Origin: Alphaproteobacteria bacterium
GTDB taxonomy: Bacteria; Pseudomonadota; Alphaproteobacteria; SMXQ01
Direction of reading: 5' to 3'
NCBI GenBank assembly: GCA_009380075.1
Contig: WHSO01000019.1
Location: 1-47,763 of the forward strand
DNA length: 47,763 nt
Under the pieces are notes generated by a model, which saw only the letters and a program-made list of their open reading frames with translations, did no database searches and was not told the origin of the DNA. Positions 17,309 through 28,052 of the stretch are shown piece after piece (within the stretch, counting starts at the first letter, position 1; the number at the start of each line of letters is the position of its first letter). The translations under genes were made by a program, and so were the position numbers.

Positions 17309-20300
17309 ATGGTGCCGAATATGGATGAATTGAGTTTTTTGTCAGCAGGCAATGCCGCCTTCGTCGAGGAGCTATACGGGCGTTACCTGAAGGATCCGGG
17401 GTCCGTATCCGCCGATTGGGCCGCATTCTTCGGCGGGCTGGAGGACGACGCCGCGAATGCGCTCCGGACCCTCGATGGCGCGAGCTGGGCGCCGCCGCGC
17501 CGGGAGCGGGCCCGGCCCTCCACGCCGCAAGCCGCGGTGCCCGCAGGCAAGGCCGAGTCCGCACCGGCGACCGACGCGGCGGCCGTGCGCGCTGCGACGC
17601 TCGATTCGATCCGGGCGCTCATGCTGATCCGCGCCTACCGTGTGCGCGGACACCTGATGGCCGATCTCGATCCCCTGGGTCTCGACAAGGGCGAAGCACA
17701 TCCCGAGCTCGATCCCGCGAGCTACGGTTTCTCCGAAGGCGATTACGACCGTCCCATCTTCATCGACCGCGTGCTCGGCCTGGAAGCTCCCACGCTGCGT
17801 GAAATTCTCGAGGTTGTGCGCGCCACCTATTGCGCCAAGGTCGGCGTCGAGTTCATGCATATCCAGGTTCCGCAGGAAAAGGCCTGGATTCAGGAACGCG
17901 TCGAGGGCAGCCGCAACCAGCCGAACCTGACGGTCGAGGAACGACGCGCCATCTACCGTCACCTTGTGCACGCCCAGGAGTACGAGCGCTATCTCCACGT
18001 CAAGTTCACCGGCACCAAGCGATTCGGATGCGACGGGGCGGAATCGATGATTCCCGCGCTCGAGGAAATCATCCATACCTCGCGCCGTGCCGGTGTCGAG
18101 GAAATCGTCTTCGGCATGCCGCACCGCGGCCGGCTCAACGTTCTCGCCAATATCATGGGCAAGCCCTACACGGCGATCTTCTCCGAATTCCAGGGCAGCG
18201 CCGCCAATCCGGAGGACGTGCAGGGTTCGGGTGACGTGAAGTACCACCTCGGCACGTCCGGCGACCGCGAGTTCGACGGCGAAAGGCTGCATCTGTCGCT
18301 CAACGCCAATCCCTCGCATCTGGAGGCAGTCGATCCGGTGGTCACCGGCAAGGTGCGCGCCAAGCAGAACCTTTTGCTCGATTTCGTGCGCGAGAAGGTC
18401 CTGGGCATCCTGATGCATGGTGACGCTGCCTTCGCGGGGCAGGGGCTGGTGCACGAAACCTTCATGTTCTCGGACCTCAAGGGCTATCGTTCCGGCGGGA
18501 CCGTGCACCTGATCGTGAACAACCAGATCGGCTTCACCACCTCGCCGACCTTCAGCCGTTCTTCGCCCTATCCGTCGGACGTCGCCAAATCGGTGCAGGC
18601 GCCGATCTTCCACGTCAACGGGGACGATCCGGAGGCGGTCGTTCATGTCGCCCGCTTGGCCACCGAGTACCGCGCCCGGTTCAAGAAGGACGTGGTCATC
18701 GACATGTTCTGCTATCGCCGCTTCGGCCACAATGAAAGCGACGAACCCTCCTTCACCCAGCCGCTGATGTACCAGCGCATCGCCCAGCATCCTACGGTGG
18801 TCGACCTCTACGCGAGAAAACTGGCGCACGAAGGCATCCTCACCGAAGACGAGGCCCAGGCCGAGATCGACGGTTTCCGCAAGCGTCTCGACGCCGATTT
18901 CGAAGCGTCCAAAACCTTCAAGCCCAACAAGGCCGACTGGCTCGAGGGCGCCTGGACCGGTTTCGAGGTTGCCTCCGGCGACGATCGCCGCGGCGATACG
19001 GCCGTGGAGGCGGACGTGCTCAAGCGCATCGGACGCACGCTGACGCAGGTTCCCGAAGGATTCAACATACATCCCCGTATCGCCCGCATTCTCAAGCAGA
19101 AGGCCGAGATGTTCGAGACCGGCCAAGGTTTCGATTGGGCGACCGCCGAGGCGCTGGCCTTCGGGACCCTCCTGATCGAAGGTACGCCGGTGCGCCTGTC
19201 CGGCCAGGATTCGGGACGCGGCACCTTCTCCCAGCGCCATGCCGTGCTCACCGATCAGGAGAACGAGGAACGCTACGTCCCGCTTACCAATCTTTCGCCG
19301 GACCAGGCGCTGTGCGAAATCATCGACAGCCCCCTCTCGGAAGCGGCGGTGCTGGGCTACGAATACGGCTATTCGATCACCGATCCCAATTCCCTGGTGC
19401 TGTGGGAAGCGCAGTTCGGCGATTTCGCCAATGGCGCCCAGGTCATCATCGACCAGTTCATTTCATCGGGCGAATCGAAGTGGCTGCGCATGTCGGGCCT
19501 GGTCCTGCTGCTGCCCCACGGTTACGAGGGCCAGGGGCCCGAGCATTCCTCGGCCCGGCTGGAACGCTACCTGCAGATGTGCGGCGAGGACAACATGCAG
19601 GTGGTCAACTGCACGACGCCCGCCAACTATTTCCATGTCCTGCGTCGCCAGGTGCGGCGCAATTTCCGCAAGCCGCTCATCGTCATGACGCCGAAGTCGC
19701 TGCTCCGGCACAAGCTCTGCGTTTCGACGCTCGATGACATGGGCCCTGGCAGCACCTTCCATCGTGTCCTGCCGGACACGGCAAAGCTGGTCGCGGACGA
19801 CAAGGTCCGGCGCGTCGTCCTGTGCAGCGGCAAGGTCTATTACGATCTTCTGGCGGAACGTAACGAACGCGGTATCAAGGATATCGCGCTGGTACGGCTC
19901 GAACAGCTCTATCCATTCCCCATCCGCTCGTTGACGGCGCAGCTGTCGCGCTACCGCAATGCCGACGTCGTATGGTGCCAGGAAGAGCCTTGGAACATGG
20001 GTGCCTGGACTTATGTCGATCGTCGCCTCGAAGACCTGCTCAGCAGTCTCGACGTGCGGGCCGAACGGCCGGTCTACGCCGGGCGCGTCGAGGCGGCATC
20101 GCCCGCCACCGGGTTGCTGCGCCGTCACAACGCCCAGCAGGCGGAACTGGTCGACGAGGCACTGACCATCCGCGAGGGCGCGCGTAAGGCGCGCGCGGGC
20201 GCCCGCAAGGTTGCGGACGCCGACGCCGGCCGCGCACGGTCCCGTAATGCGAATGTCGCGCTCCGCGCCAGCCGTGCTAGCACGCGCTCACGCAACGCAT

Positions 20301-20332
20301 CCCGGAAGTCCCCCAAAAAAAGGGTGAAGTGA
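17309..20332 (+). CDS. sucA: 2-oxoglutarate dehydrogenase E1 component
   Basis: Thiamine-diphosphate subunit that decarboxylates 2-oxoglutarate and passes succinyl to SucB. The start is uncertain: ATG at 17309 or 17321; the [32 protein letters not shown] opening is typical after either. Landmarks are the E1 core [13 protein letters not shown], the thiamine site [20 protein letters not shown] with [25 protein letters not shown], and [16 protein letters not shown] in the pyrimidine-binding half. The end of the E1 fold reads [13 protein letters not shown]. After about residue 950 there is an unusual basic Ala/Arg/Ser-rich tail of some 55 residues ([19 protein letters not shown]... ending KSPKKRVK), longer than normal SucA, giving about 1007 residues. 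One base separates it from sucB. Confidence 0.96.
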   Translation: MVPNMDELSFLSAGNAAFVEELYGRYLKDPGSVSADWAAFFGGLEDDAANALRTLDGASWAPPRRERARPSTPQAAVPAGKAESAPATDAAAVRAATLDSIRALMLIRAYRVRGHLMADLDPLGLDKGEAHPELDPASYGFSEGDYDRPIFIDRVLGLEAPTLREILEVVRATYCAKVGVEFMHIQVPQEKAWIQERVEGSRNQPNLTVEERRAIYRHLVHAQEYERYLHVKFTGTKRFGCDGAESMIPALEEIIHTSRRAGVEEIVFGMPHRGRLNVLANIMGKPYTAIFSEFQGSAANPEDVQGSGDVKYHLGTSGDREFDGERLHLSLNANPSHLEAVDPVVTGKVRAKQNLLLDFVREKVLGILMHGDAAFAGQGLVHETFMFSDLKGYRSGGTVHLIVNNQIGFTTSPTFSRSSPYPSDVAKSVQAPIFHVNGDDPEAVVHVARLATEYRARFKKDVVIDMFCYRRFGHNESDEPSFTQPLMYQRIAQHPTVVDLYARKLAHEGILTEDEAQAEIDGFRKRLDADFEASKTFKPNKADWLEGAWTGFEVASGDDRRGDTAVEADVLKRIGRTLTQVPEGFNIHPRIARILKQKAEMFETGQGFDWATAEALAFGTLLIEGTPVRLSGQDSGRGTFSQRHAVLTDQENEERYVPLTNLSPDQALCEIIDSPLSEAAVLGYEYGYSITDPNSLVLWEAQFGDFANGAQVIIDQFISSGESKWLRMSGLVLLLPHGYEGQGPEHSSARLERYLQMCGEDNMQVVNCTTPANYFHVLRRQVRRNFRKPLIVMTPKSLLRHKLCVSTLDDMGPGSTFHRVLPDTAKLVADDKVRRVVLCSGKVYYDLLAERNERGIKDIALVRLEQLYPFPIRSLTAQLSRYRNADVVWCQEEPWNMGAWTYVDRRLEDLLSSLDVRAERPVYAGRVEAASPATGLLRRHNAQQAELVDEALTIREGARKARAGARKVADADAGRARSRNANVALRASRASTRSRNASRKSPKKRVK

Positions 20333-20333
20333 C

Positions 20334-21614
20334 ATGGCTGTGGAAATCGTCGTCCCAGCACTCGGCGAATCCGTGACCGAGGCCACCGTCGCCAAGTGGT
20401 TCAAGGCTCAGGGTGATGCGGTCGCCGTCGATGAGCCGCTCCTGGAGCTCGAGACCGACAAGGTCTCGGTCGAGGTCAATGCCAAGGCCGCCGGCGTCCT
20501 GTCGGAGATCGTCGCCGATGCCGGCGCGGAGGTGGAGGTCGGCGCTGTGCTCGGCCGCATCGATTCGGACGGCAAGGCGGCTGGCAAGCCGTCGGGCGCC
20601 GCAGCCAAGGTCGAGGCCCCAGTATCAAAGACCGCGTCCGCCGCGCCGAAGCCTGAGGCCTCGAAGTCCAGTCCGGAGGCGCCAAAGCCTGCGCCCGCCG
20701 ATGTTGCCGCACCCTCGGCCGGCTTCGACATGGCCTTGGCGCCCGCCGTGCGCAAGCTGGTGGAGGACAACCGGCTCGACCCGGCAAAGATTCCCGCGTC
20801 CGGCAAGGATGGCCGCCTGACCAAGGGCGACGTGCTCGCGTATGTCGAAAAGCAGGGCGCCGACAAGGGTGGCGCCGCGCCCAAGCCCGTACCCGCGCCG
20901 CCGCGCGAGCCCGGCCCGCGCGAAGAAAGGGTCAGGATGACCCGCCTGCGCCGCCGCATCGCCGAGCGCCTGAAGGAAGCGCAGAACACCGCGGCGATGC
21001 TGACCACTTTCAACGAAGCGGATATGAGTGCGGTCATGGCCCTTCGCAGCCGCCTTCAGGACGGTTTCGTCAGGAAGCACGGGGTGAAGCTCGGCTTCAT
21101 GTCGTTCTTCGTCAAGGCGTGCATGGTTGCGCTTCGCGAGGTGCCCGAGGTGAACGCCGAAATCTCCGGCGACGACATCATCTACAAGAACCATTACGAC
21201 ATCGGCGTCGCCGTCAGTACCGAGAATGGCCTGGTCGTTCCCGTCCTGCGCGATGCGGACGCCATGAGCTTTGCCGAGATCGAGTCGAAGATCACCGATC
21301 TTGCCAATCGCGCCCGCGATGGCAAGCTGGCCATGGAAGACCTCACCGGCGGTACTTTCACCATCACCAACGGCGGCATCTTCGGCTCGCTGCTGTCGAC
21401 GCCGATCCTCAACCCGCCGCAGTCGGGCATTCTCGGCATGCACGCCATCGTCAAGCGGCCCGTGGCCGTCGGCGACAATATCGAAATCCGGCCGATGATG
21501 AACCTCGCGCTCAGCTATGATCATCGCATCGTCGACGGCCGGGAGGCCGTGACCTTCCTGGTCCGCGTCAAGGAATGCATCGAGCAGCCCGAGCGAATCC
21601 TCCTCGACATCTGA
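20334..21614 (+). CDS. sucB: dihydrolipoamide succinyltransferase (2-oxoglutarate dehydrogenase E2)
   Basis: Core of the 2-oxoglutarate dehydrogenase complex, transferring succinyl from lipoamide to CoA. The 426-residue protein has an N-terminal lipoyl domain with the modified lysine in [10 protein letters not shown] (about residue 43). An Ala/Pro/Lys-rich linker follows at about 80-135, then a peripheral-subunit-binding domain ([34 protein letters not shown], about 137-172), a second linker and the catalytic domain. The catalytic motif is DHRIVDG near the C-terminus, and [15 protein letters not shown] is characteristic of the succinyltransferase type. The ATG at 20334 sits two bases after the sucA stop. 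The next gene, lpd, supplies the E3 component. Confidence 0.97.
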   Translation: MAVEIVVPALGESVTEATVAKWFKAQGDAVAVDEPLLELETDKVSVEVNAKAAGVLSEIVADAGAEVEVGAVLGRIDSDGKAAGKPSGAAAKVEAPVSKTASAAPKPEASKSSPEAPKPAPADVAAPSAGFDMALAPAVRKLVEDNRLDPAKIPASGKDGRLTKGDVLAYVEKQGADKGGAAPKPVPAPPREPGPREERVRMTRLRRRIAERLKEAQNTAAMLTTFNEADMSAVMALRSRLQDGFVRKHGVKLGFMSFFVKACMVALREVPEVNAEISGDDIIYKNHYDIGVAVSTENGLVVPVLRDADAMSFAEIESKITDLANRARDGKLAMEDLTGGTFTITNGGIFGSLLSTPILNPPQSGILGMHAIVKRPVAVGDNIEIRPMMNLALSYDHRIVDGREAVTFLVRVKECIEQPERILLDI

Positions 21615-21651
21615 GTGCCACCCTCAACGTACGCAACCACGGGACGACCAC

Positions 21652-23064
21652 ATGGCGGACGATACTTCCTTCGACCTGATCGTCATCGGCGCCGGTCCGG
21701 GCGGTTACGTCGCGGCCATCCGTGCGGCGCAGCTCGGCCTCCGGACGGCCTGCGTCGAAAAGCGCGGGACTCTGGGCGGAACGTGCCTCAATATCGGCTG
21801 CATTCCGTCCAAGGCATTGCTGCATTCCTCCCATGTTTTCGACGCCGCCACATCGGGGTTCGACAGGATCGGCGTGAAGCTCGGCAAGGTCGACCTCGAC
21901 CTCGCGGCGATGATGTCGAACAAGGACAAGGTGGTCACGGATCTCACCAAGGGCATCGAGTTCCTGTTCAAAAAGAACAAGGTGACGTGGCTCAGGGGCA
22001 AGGCCGAGCTTGTGAGCGCCCGGGAGGTCAAGGTCACCGGCGACGGTGGCGAGGCCCGGACCTATACCGCCACCAACATCATGATCGCCTCCGGCTCCGA
22101 TGTTGCCCGGCTGCCCGGGGTCGAAATCGACGAAAAACGCATCGTGTCGTCCACCGGGGCGCTGGCGCTGGGCAAGGTGCCAAAGCATCTTGTGGTTATC
22201 GGGGGCGGCTACATCGGCCTCGAGATGGGCTCGGTCTGGCGCCGTCTCGGTGCGGAGGTGACGGTCATCGAGTTCCTCGACACCATCCTGCCCGCCATGG
22301 ACGAGGACGTGGCGAAGCAGATGCAGCGCGCGCTCACCAAGCAGGGATTCACGTTCCGCCTCGGCACCAAGGTTCTGACGGCGAAGTCTTCCGACAAAGG
22401 CGTTACCCTGCGCGTCGCTCCGTCCAAGGGCGGCGACGGGGAAGAGCTCTCCTGCGACGTGGTATTGGTCGCCATCGGCCGGGTTCCTTACACCCACGGG
22501 CTCGAGCTCAAGGCCGCGGGGGTCGCGCTGGACGACCGGGGCCGGATCAAGACCGACGCGCATTTCCACACCAACGTTCCCGGCATCTACGCCATCGGGG
22601 ACGTCATCGCCGGACCCATGCTTGCCCACAAGGCCGAGGACGAAGGCGCCGTCTGTGCGGAAATCATCGCCGGCCAGTCGGGGCATGTGAACTACGACGC
22701 CATTCCCGGCGTGGTCTACACCCATCCGGAAGCCGCTGCCGTCGGCAAGACGGAAGCGGAGCTGAAGAAGGCCGGAGTCGATTACCGCGTCGGCAAGTTC
22801 CCGATGTCGGCCAATTCGCGCGCCCGCACCAACGACGAGACCGAAGGATTCGTCAAGATCCTGGCCGATGCCGGGACCGACCGCGTGCTCGGCGTGCATG
22901 TGGTTGGCGCCGACGCCGGCACGCTGATTGCCGAGCTCGCGCTGGCAATAGAGTTCGGGGCCTCGTCCGAGGATATCGCGCGCACCTCTCACGCTCATCC
23001 GACCCTGAACGAGGCGGTCAAGGAAGCTGCGCTCGCGGTCGATGCGCGACCCATCCATATCTAG
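21652..23064 (+). CDS. lpd: dihydrolipoyl dehydrogenase (E3)
   Basis: FAD enzyme that reoxidises dihydrolipoamide with NAD+ for 2-oxoglutarate dehydrogenase and possibly other lipoamide complexes. The 470-residue protein has the FAD motif LIVIGAGPGGYVAAIRAAQLG (from about residue 9), the redox-active disulfide in GGTCLNIGCIPSKALL, and the NAD motif VVIGGGYIGLEMGSVWRRLG. The second FAD motif reads GIYAIGDVIAGPMLAHKAEDEG. The C-terminal catalytic His-Glu pair is in HAHPTLNEAVKEA. It lies 37 bases after sucB, completing the sucA-sucB-lpd cluster. All key residues are present. Confidence 0.97.
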   Translation: MADDTSFDLIVIGAGPGGYVAAIRAAQLGLRTACVEKRGTLGGTCLNIGCIPSKALLHSSHVFDAATSGFDRIGVKLGKVDLDLAAMMSNKDKVVTDLTKGIEFLFKKNKVTWLRGKAELVSAREVKVTGDGGEARTYTATNIMIASGSDVARLPGVEIDEKRIVSSTGALALGKVPKHLVVIGGGYIGLEMGSVWRRLGAEVTVIEFLDTILPAMDEDVAKQMQRALTKQGFTFRLGTKVLTAKSSDKGVTLRVAPSKGGDGEELSCDVVLVAIGRVPYTHGLELKAAGVALDDRGRIKTDAHFHTNVPGIYAIGDVIAGPMLAHKAEDEGAVCAEIIAGQSGHVNYDAIPGVVYTHPEAAAVGKTEAELKKAGVDYRVGKFPMSANSRARTNDETEGFVKILADAGTDRVLGVHVVGADAGTLIAELALAIEFGASSEDIARTSHAHPTLNEAVKEAALAVDARPIHI

Positions 23065-23069
23065 GCTTC

Positions 23070-23333
23070 ATGACACTGAAGACGAAACGCCGGCTGTATC
23101 TGGTGGCGGGCAGCGTCTTTTTCGTCCTCGGAATCCTCGGCCTGTTCCTGCCGATCCTGCAGGGCGCCCTGTTTCTGCTCGTCGCGCTCGTGCTGCTCGC
23201 CAAGGCGCATCCGCGCTTCCGCCTGCTGAAGCAGAAGCTTCGCCGGCGCTATCCCAAATACGCCGATATCCTGAGGAAGGCGGAAAAGCGCGCCGTCGAC
23301 ATCGCGCATGGCCGGTTCTTCAACCGGAAGTGA
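23070..23333 (+). CDS. small two-helix inner-membrane protein, PGPGW/DUF454-like
   Basis: An 87-residue protein starting with basic residues (MTLKTKRRLYLV). Two adjoining hydrophobic segments lie at about residues 8-28 and 30-45, separated by the GLFLPILQG turn, and a long basic cytoplasmic tail follows (HPRFRLLKQKLRRRYPKYADILRKAEKRAV). The layout resembles small membrane families such as PGPGW or DUF454, but the diagnostic PGPGW sequence is not literally present; assignment is tentative. It begins five bases after the lpd stop, so is probably the last gene of the suc operon, and converges on xerC. The frame is open upstream through lpd, but that part is a shadow. Confidence 0.7.
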   Translation: MTLKTKRRLYLVAGSVFFVLGILGLFLPILQGALFLLVALVLLAKAHPRFRLLKQKLRRRYPKYADILRKAEKRAVDIAHGRFFNRK

Positions 23334-23370
23334 CCGGCTTGAAGCAGCGACCGGGAAGGAAACGCTTCCC

Positions 23371-24339
23371 CTACGCGGTGCCCTTCGCCCGCGGGTGCGC
23401 CGCCCTATAGACCTCCGACAGGCGTGTCATGTCGACTGCGGTGTAGCGCTGGGTCGTCGACAGCGAGGCATGGCCGAGCAGTTCCTGGATCGTGCGCAGA
23501 TCGCCGCCGCCCGCGAGCAGATGGGTGGCGAAGGAATGGCGCAGGGCGTGCGGGGTCGCGGTTTCCGGCAGGCCGAGCGCACGGCGCACCCGGCGCAGGC
23601 TGGCCTGCACCTGGCCCGCCTGCAGGCGCTTGCCGCGCTTGCCGACGAACAGGGGCCCCTCGGGCGCCAGCACGCGGGGGCATACCGCAAGGTAATCCGC
23701 GATCGCCTCGGTCACCACTGGCAACAGCGGCACCACCCGTTCCTTGTTGCCCTTGCCGGTGACGCGCAGCGCCGGTCCCGGCGGTACGTCGCGGCGGTCG
23801 AGGCCGAGCGCCTCGCCGATGCGCAGGCCGGCGCCATAGAGCAGCAGCAGGATTGCCGCGTCACGCCGCTGGATCCACGGCTCGGCATCCATATCGGCGG
23901 CGGTGGAAATGGCGGTGAAGGCCTCCGTCTCGCTCAACGCCTTGGGAACGGACTTCGGCACCTTCGGTGTGCGCAGCACCGAAACAGCTCCGTTGTGGAC
24001 GAGCCCGGTGCGTTCGAGCCGGCGGAAGAAGCCGCGCACCGTGGACAACGCCCGCGCCGTCGAACTGCGCGCAAGCCCCCGTCCGCTGCGCGCGGCGAGC
24101 CAGGCGCGAAAATCCCGCAGCTGAAGTCCGGCGAGCGTTTCGAGTCCGATGGGACCGCCCACATGGGCAACGAGGAATTCGAGGAAATCGCACAGGTCGT
24201 GGCCGTAGGCGTCGAGGGTGTGGGCCGAGGCCCGCTTCTCGTTCCGGAGCCAGGCCACCCACTCGTCGATCGCGGTCGACAGCGGCGGGGCGAGCGGCAA
24301 CCGCCCGCTCAGGTCCTGGACCTTGGCAGCCCCAGCCAC
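23371..24339 (-). CDS. xerC: tyrosine recombinase XerC/XerD type
   Basis: Site-specific recombinase that resolves chromosome dimers at dif with a partner Xer protein. Counting from a GTG start at 24339 the protein has 322 residues: an N-terminal SAM-like core-binding domain (about 20-115) and a catalytic domain (about 135-310). The full catalytic set is present: Arg173 (GAGLRIGEALGL), Lys196 in the TGKGNKE hairpin, His264 and Arg267 (TPHALRHSF), His290 (LLGHASLSTTQ) and nucleophile Tyr299. The start overlaps the end of the DUF484 gene by 31 bases, consistent with coupling. The frame continues open far upstream to 25194 but that is a shadow. Neighbourhood (DUF484-xerC) favours XerC over XerD. 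Confidence 0.93.
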   Translation of the reverse strand: MAGAAKVQDLSGRLPLAPPLSTAIDEWVAWLRNEKRASAHTLDAYGHDLCDFLEFLVAHVGGPIGLETLAGLQLRDFRAWLAARSGRGLARSSTARALSTVRGFFRRLERTGLVHNGAVSVLRTPKVPKSVPKALSETEAFTAISTAADMDAEPWIQRRDAAILLLLYGAGLRIGEALGLDRRDVPPGPALRVTGKGNKERVVPLLPVVTEAIADYLAVCPRVLAPEGPLFVGKRGKRLQAGQVQASLRRVRRALGLPETATPHALRHSFATHLLAGGGDLRTIQELLGHASLSTTQRYTAVDMTRLSEVYRAAHPRAKGTA

Positions 24340-25052
24340 GTGCGGATGCAGAGTTCGATGACGCCGCCGAGGAACGCCAGCAGTTCGGTCCCCTGGCCCG
24401 GGTCGAACCGGGCCGGGTCGCGCGACGCCAGCGCGAGGATGCCGGTCGGCGCTTCCGGGCTCGCCCGCAGGCGCAGCAGCGCTTCGGAGGCGACAAGTCC
24501 CGTGCCAGCGCCGTAGAGCGCCTTGGTGCCGGTGATGCCCGTTCGCAGCACCACGTCGCGGTCCGGCCCCCCCATGAGCCGGTCGACCTCTCCCGTCGGA
24601 AACAGGCGAATGCCGGAGACGGAATGCTTTCCGAGGCGTTCCTCGCTCTCCACCGCGAGGACGGCGATGTCGACGTCGAGGCGCATGGCGAGATCGTTGG
24701 TCGCGATCTCGATCAGGTCCTTGAAGCTCCGGGCCTCCAGGATCATCAGCGCCGCGGCGTGGATGCGGCCCTGGGACAGGACGTTGGCCCGCGTCGTCGC
24801 GAGCAGGTCCGCGTGGCGGACGAGGAGCCGTTCGTTCTCCGTGCGCAGGCGGGCGATCAGGAAGGATTGCAGATCGGTAAGCCGCTCGCCGCTGTGGCGC
24901 GGCCTCGGTGTAATCGCCGCCAGCACATCGGGATTGTCGGTAAAGTACTGGGGGTTCTCGGCCAGGAACGCACGAATGTCGGCCTTGGCGGGGGGCCGCC
25001 GGGTCGGCGCCCTGTCCGCGGTCGCCGGTCGTTTGGGCTTGGCCCCGTTCAC
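24309..25052 (-). CDS. DUF484 family protein
   Basis: A 247-residue cytosolic protein of the DUF484 family, whose members have a GAF-like fold and are of uncertain function. The N-terminal basic segment ([19 protein letters not shown]) is followed by the diagnostic [22 protein letters not shown]. Then come [19 protein letters not shown] (coiled-coil-like helix) and a GAF-like body ending [36 protein letters not shown]. The GTG start at 25052 overlaps the transaldolase stop (GTGA). The same family sits beside xerC in gammaproteobacteria, so the coupling recurs across classes. A regulatory link to recombination is an inference from position. Confidence 0.9.
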   Translation of the reverse strand: MNGAKPKRPATADRAPTRRPPAKADIRAFLAENPQYFTDNPDVLAAITPRPRHSGERLTDLQSFLIARLRTENERLLVRHADLLATTRANVLSQGRIHAAALMILEARSFKDLIEIATNDLAMRLDVDIAVLAVESEERLGKHSVSGIRLFPTGEVDRLMGGPDRDVVLRTGITGTKALYGAGTGLVASEALLRLRASPEAPTGILALASRDPARFDPGQGTELLAFLGGVIELCIRTWLGLPRSRT

Positions 25053-25735
25053 TCCGCGGCCCGGGGCTTGGAATTGCCGACGTCGAGCTTCTGGCCGGTC
25101 TTTTCCCAGTCCGCCATGAAAGCGGCAAGCCCCTTGTCGGTGAGGGGATGGGCATAGAGCGCCCGGACCACGGCGGGCGGCATGGTGGCGACATGGGCGC
25201 CGAGCCGGGCCGCCTCGATCACGTGGTTGACGCCGCGGACGGAGGCGACCAGGACCTCGGTCTTGAACGCGGGCTGGGCACGGTAGATGGCGCAGATATC
25301 GCGGATCAGGTCCATGCCATTGAGCCCGATATCGTCGAGCCGGCCGACGAAGGGCGAGACGAAGGTGGCCCCCGCCTTGGCGGCGAGAATGGCCTGGCCG
25401 GCGGAGAAGCACAGCGTCACATTGACCGGGATTCCATCGCCGGAAAGTTCGCGGCAGGCCTTCAGGCCGTCCGGCGTCAGCGGCACCTTGACGGTGACAT
25501 TGGTTGCGATCCTCGCGAGATACCGACCCTCGGCGACCATGGTCGGTGCATCGAGCGCGGTCACTTCGGCCGACACCGGCCCGGGGAGGATGGCGCAGAT
25601 CTCGGCGATCACGTCTTCGAACCTGCGCCCCGACCTGGCCACCAGCGACGGGTTGGTGGTCGCACCGTCGATCAGGCCCGTGGCGGCCAGTGTGCGGATT
25701 TCATCGAGATCGGCGGTGTCTATGAAAAATCTCAT
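25049..25735 (-). CDS. fsa: fructose-6-phosphate aldolase / small transaldolase
   Basis: A 228-residue class I aldolase of the short transaldolase (TalC/FSA) group. Landmarks are [34 protein letters not shown], the Schiff-base lysine in [13 protein letters not shown], and [29 protein letters not shown]. The end [19 protein letters not shown] is also typical. Sequence alone does not separate transaldolase from fructose-6-phosphate aldolase activity. The ATG at 25735 faces priA divergently across 91 bases that probably hold both promoters. Its stop overlaps the DUF484 GTG. Confidence 0.92.
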   Translation of the reverse strand: MRFFIDTADLDEIRTLAATGLIDGATTNPSLVARSGRRFEDVIAEICAILPGPVSAEVTALDAPTMVAEGRYLARIATNVTVKVPLTPDGLKACRELSGDGIPVNVTLCFSAGQAILAAKAGATFVSPFVGRLDDIGLNGMDLIRDICAIYRAQPAFKTEVLVASVRGVNHVIEAARLGAHVATMPPAVVRALYAHPLTDKGLAAFMADWEKTGQKLDVGNSKPRAAE

Positions 25736-25826
25736 GTTCGTCCCGGGGCGGCGGTTGACCCTGTTGTCTCATCGTCCGGTGCGGCTCCCTTGGCTCCGTT
25801 CCGGCGCTGCGGCTAAAGTGTAACCG

Positions 25827-28052
25827 ATGGTCGACTCCGGTACCAGTTCCGATCCTGCCGCAAAGAGCGCCGATAACGGCCGCGTTCGCGTCTTGTTGCC
25901 GCTCGCACTGCCGGGCCCGCTCGATTACCGGGTGGAGGGCGCGGTTCCCGCACCGGGCAGCTTCGTACGCGTGCCGCTGGGGCCGCGGGAGCGCATCGGT
26001 GTGGTGTGGGATGCTCTGCATGACGGCGGTTCGGCGGTCGCCCCGGAGAAGCTGAAATCCGTTATTGCCGTACTCGACGCGCCGCCGATGCTGGCGGTTA
26101 CGCGCCGTTTCGTCGATTGGATCGCGCGCTACACCGTTTCCGCACCGGGTGCGGTGTTGCGGATGGCGATGAGTGTCCCGGCGGCGCTCGAACCCGAAAC
26201 GCCGATCACGGCTTACGTCGCCGAGACCGGTTGGTGCGCGCCGGAGGGCTTTCGCATGACCGAGCGGCGCGCCCAGGTGCTGCGATTCCTCGCCGCCGGC
26301 CCGCCACGCACCGCAGCCGATATCCGTGCCGAAACGGGGGCGGCAGCGGCGGTGGTGGCGGGGCTGCGCGACGCCGGCGCGGTGCGCGCGGTCGCTCTCG
26401 CGCCGCCATCGCGCTTCGCGCCGCCCGACCTTGCGCCCACACGCCTGCCGCTGTCGCCCGATCAGGAGCGCGCCGCCGCGCGCCTTCGGGACCAGGTCGC
26501 GCGCGGCGATTATTCCGCAACCGTCCTCGACGGGGTCACTGGCTCAGGCAAGACCGAGGTCTATTTCGAGGCCATCGCCGAGGCACTTGCCCGCGGCCGC
26601 CAGATCCTCGTGCTTTTGCCGGAAATTGTGCTTTCGGCGCAGTGGCTCGATCGCTTCGAATCGCGCTTCGGCGCAGCACCGGCGCTTTGGCATTCGGAAC
26701 TCGGCCCCGCTGTCCGCCGCCACACGTGGCGGGCGGTTGCGGAAAGAGGGGCCCGCGTCGTCGTCGGTGCCCGTTCGGCACTGTTCCTGCCGTTCGCCGA
26801 TCTCGGCCTGATCGTGGTCGATGAGGAGCACGACACGTCCTACAAGCAGGAAGAGGGTGTCTTCTACAACGCCCGCGACATGGCGGTACTGCGCGGGCAC
26901 CTCGGCGGCATACCGGTCCTGCTGGTATCGGCGACACCGTCCCTCGAAACCGTGGTCAATGTCGAACGGGGGCGCTACGGCCGTGTCCATTTTCCGGACC
27001 GGATCGGGCACGCGATGCTGCCTGAAGTCACCCTGGTCGACCTGCGCCAGAGCCCGCCGGAGCGCGGCCGCTGGCTCGCGCCGCCGCTCGACGCGGCGGT
27101 GCGGGAAACGCTGGCGGCGAGTGAACAGGTGTTGCTCTTCCTCAACCGGCGCGGCTATGCGCCCCTGACGCTGTGCCGCGCCTGCGGCCACCGCCTGCAA
27201 TGTCCCAACTGTTCGGCCTGGCTGGTCGAACACCGCGCCACGGACCGCCTCGACTGCCATCATTGCGGATTCGCCCTGAGGTTGCCGCCCGCATGCCCCA
27301 ATTGCGCGGTGGAAGGCACATGGGCCGCCTGCGGCCCTGGCGTCGAACGCGTAGCGGAGGAAGTGGCGCGCTACTTTCCCGACGCCCGGCTGCGCATCAT
27401 GGCGTCGGACACCATGGGAGGGCCCGCCGCCGCCCGCGAACTGATCACCGCCGTTGCGGAGCACCGCATCGATGTCCTGATCGGGACCCAGGTCATCGCC
27501 AAGGGGCACCATTTCCCCCTGCTCACCCTGGTCGGTGTCATCGACGCCGATCTCGGCCTGACCGGCGGGGACCTGCGCGCCGCCGAGCGCACCCACCAGT
27601 TGCTGACCCAGGTCTCGGGCCGGGCCGGGCGCGGCGACCGTCCCGGCCGGGTGCTGTTGCAGACGTTCATGCCCGAGCATCCGGTGATGACGGCGCTGGC
27701 GCGGGGCACCCGTGACGAATTCCTGGAGACCGAGAAGCGCGAGCGCGAGCGCGCCCGCATGCCGCCCTATGGCCGGTTGGCGGCGGTGATCGTGTCGGGA
27801 CCGCAGCAGTCTGAGGTCGACGCCTCCGCCCGCGCCCTTGGCCGCGTGCGGCCTGTGGGGGACGGCATCGAGGTCCTTGGTCCGGCGCCCGCGGCCATGA
27901 GCCTCCTGCGCGGGCGCCATCGCCGGCGTTTCCTGGTCAAGGCGGAGCGGGGCTTCGACATCCAGGGTGCGATCCGCGGCTGGCTCGCCCTCGTGCGTCC
28001 CGGCAAGGGCGTCCGGGTGCAGGTGGATATCGATCCAATGAGCTTTCTTTGA
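25827..28052 (+). CDS. priA: primosomal protein N' (replication restart helicase)
   Basis: Superfamily 2 helicase that recognises stalled forks and reloads the replisome. The 741-residue protein has an N-terminal DNA-binding domain (VRVLLPLALPGPLDYRV ... GSFVRVPLGPRERIGVVW). Walker A is GVTGSGKT, Walker B/DEAH-like is IVVDEEHDTSYKQEEG, and VLLVSATPSLET follows. Eight zinc-binding cysteines occur in four CxxC pairs (CRACGH, CPNCSA, CHHCGF, CPNCAV). GTQVIAKGHHFPLLTLVGVIDAD and GRAGRGDRPGRVLLQT are later helicase motifs. The ATG at 25827 is divergent from fsa. Priming and restart function matches the E. coli protein. Confidence 0.96.
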   Translation: MVDSGTSSDPAAKSADNGRVRVLLPLALPGPLDYRVEGAVPAPGSFVRVPLGPRERIGVVWDALHDGGSAVAPEKLKSVIAVLDAPPMLAVTRRFVDWIARYTVSAPGAVLRMAMSVPAALEPETPITAYVAETGWCAPEGFRMTERRAQVLRFLAAGPPRTAADIRAETGAAAAVVAGLRDAGAVRAVALAPPSRFAPPDLAPTRLPLSPDQERAAARLRDQVARGDYSATVLDGVTGSGKTEVYFEAIAEALARGRQILVLLPEIVLSAQWLDRFESRFGAAPALWHSELGPAVRRHTWRAVAERGARVVVGARSALFLPFADLGLIVVDEEHDTSYKQEEGVFYNARDMAVLRGHLGGIPVLLVSATPSLETVVNVERGRYGRVHFPDRIGHAMLPEVTLVDLRQSPPERGRWLAPPLDAAVRETLAASEQVLLFLNRRGYAPLTLCRACGHRLQCPNCSAWLVEHRATDRLDCHHCGFALRLPPACPNCAVEGTWAACGPGVERVAEEVARYFPDARLRIMASDTMGGPAAARELITAVAEHRIDVLIGTQVIAKGHHFPLLTLVGVIDADLGLTGGDLRAAERTHQLLTQVSGRAGRGDRPGRVLLQTFMPEHPVMTALARGTRDEFLETEKRERERARMPPYGRLAAVIVSGPQQSEVDASARALGRVRPVGDGIEVLGPAPAAMSLLRGRHRRRFLVKAERGFDIQGAIRGWLALVRPGKGVRVQVDIDPMSFL

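Noticed and set aside
17372-19240. 622-codon minus-strand frame opposite sucA
   Set aside because: Same kind of antisense shadow; no motif and no ribosome site.
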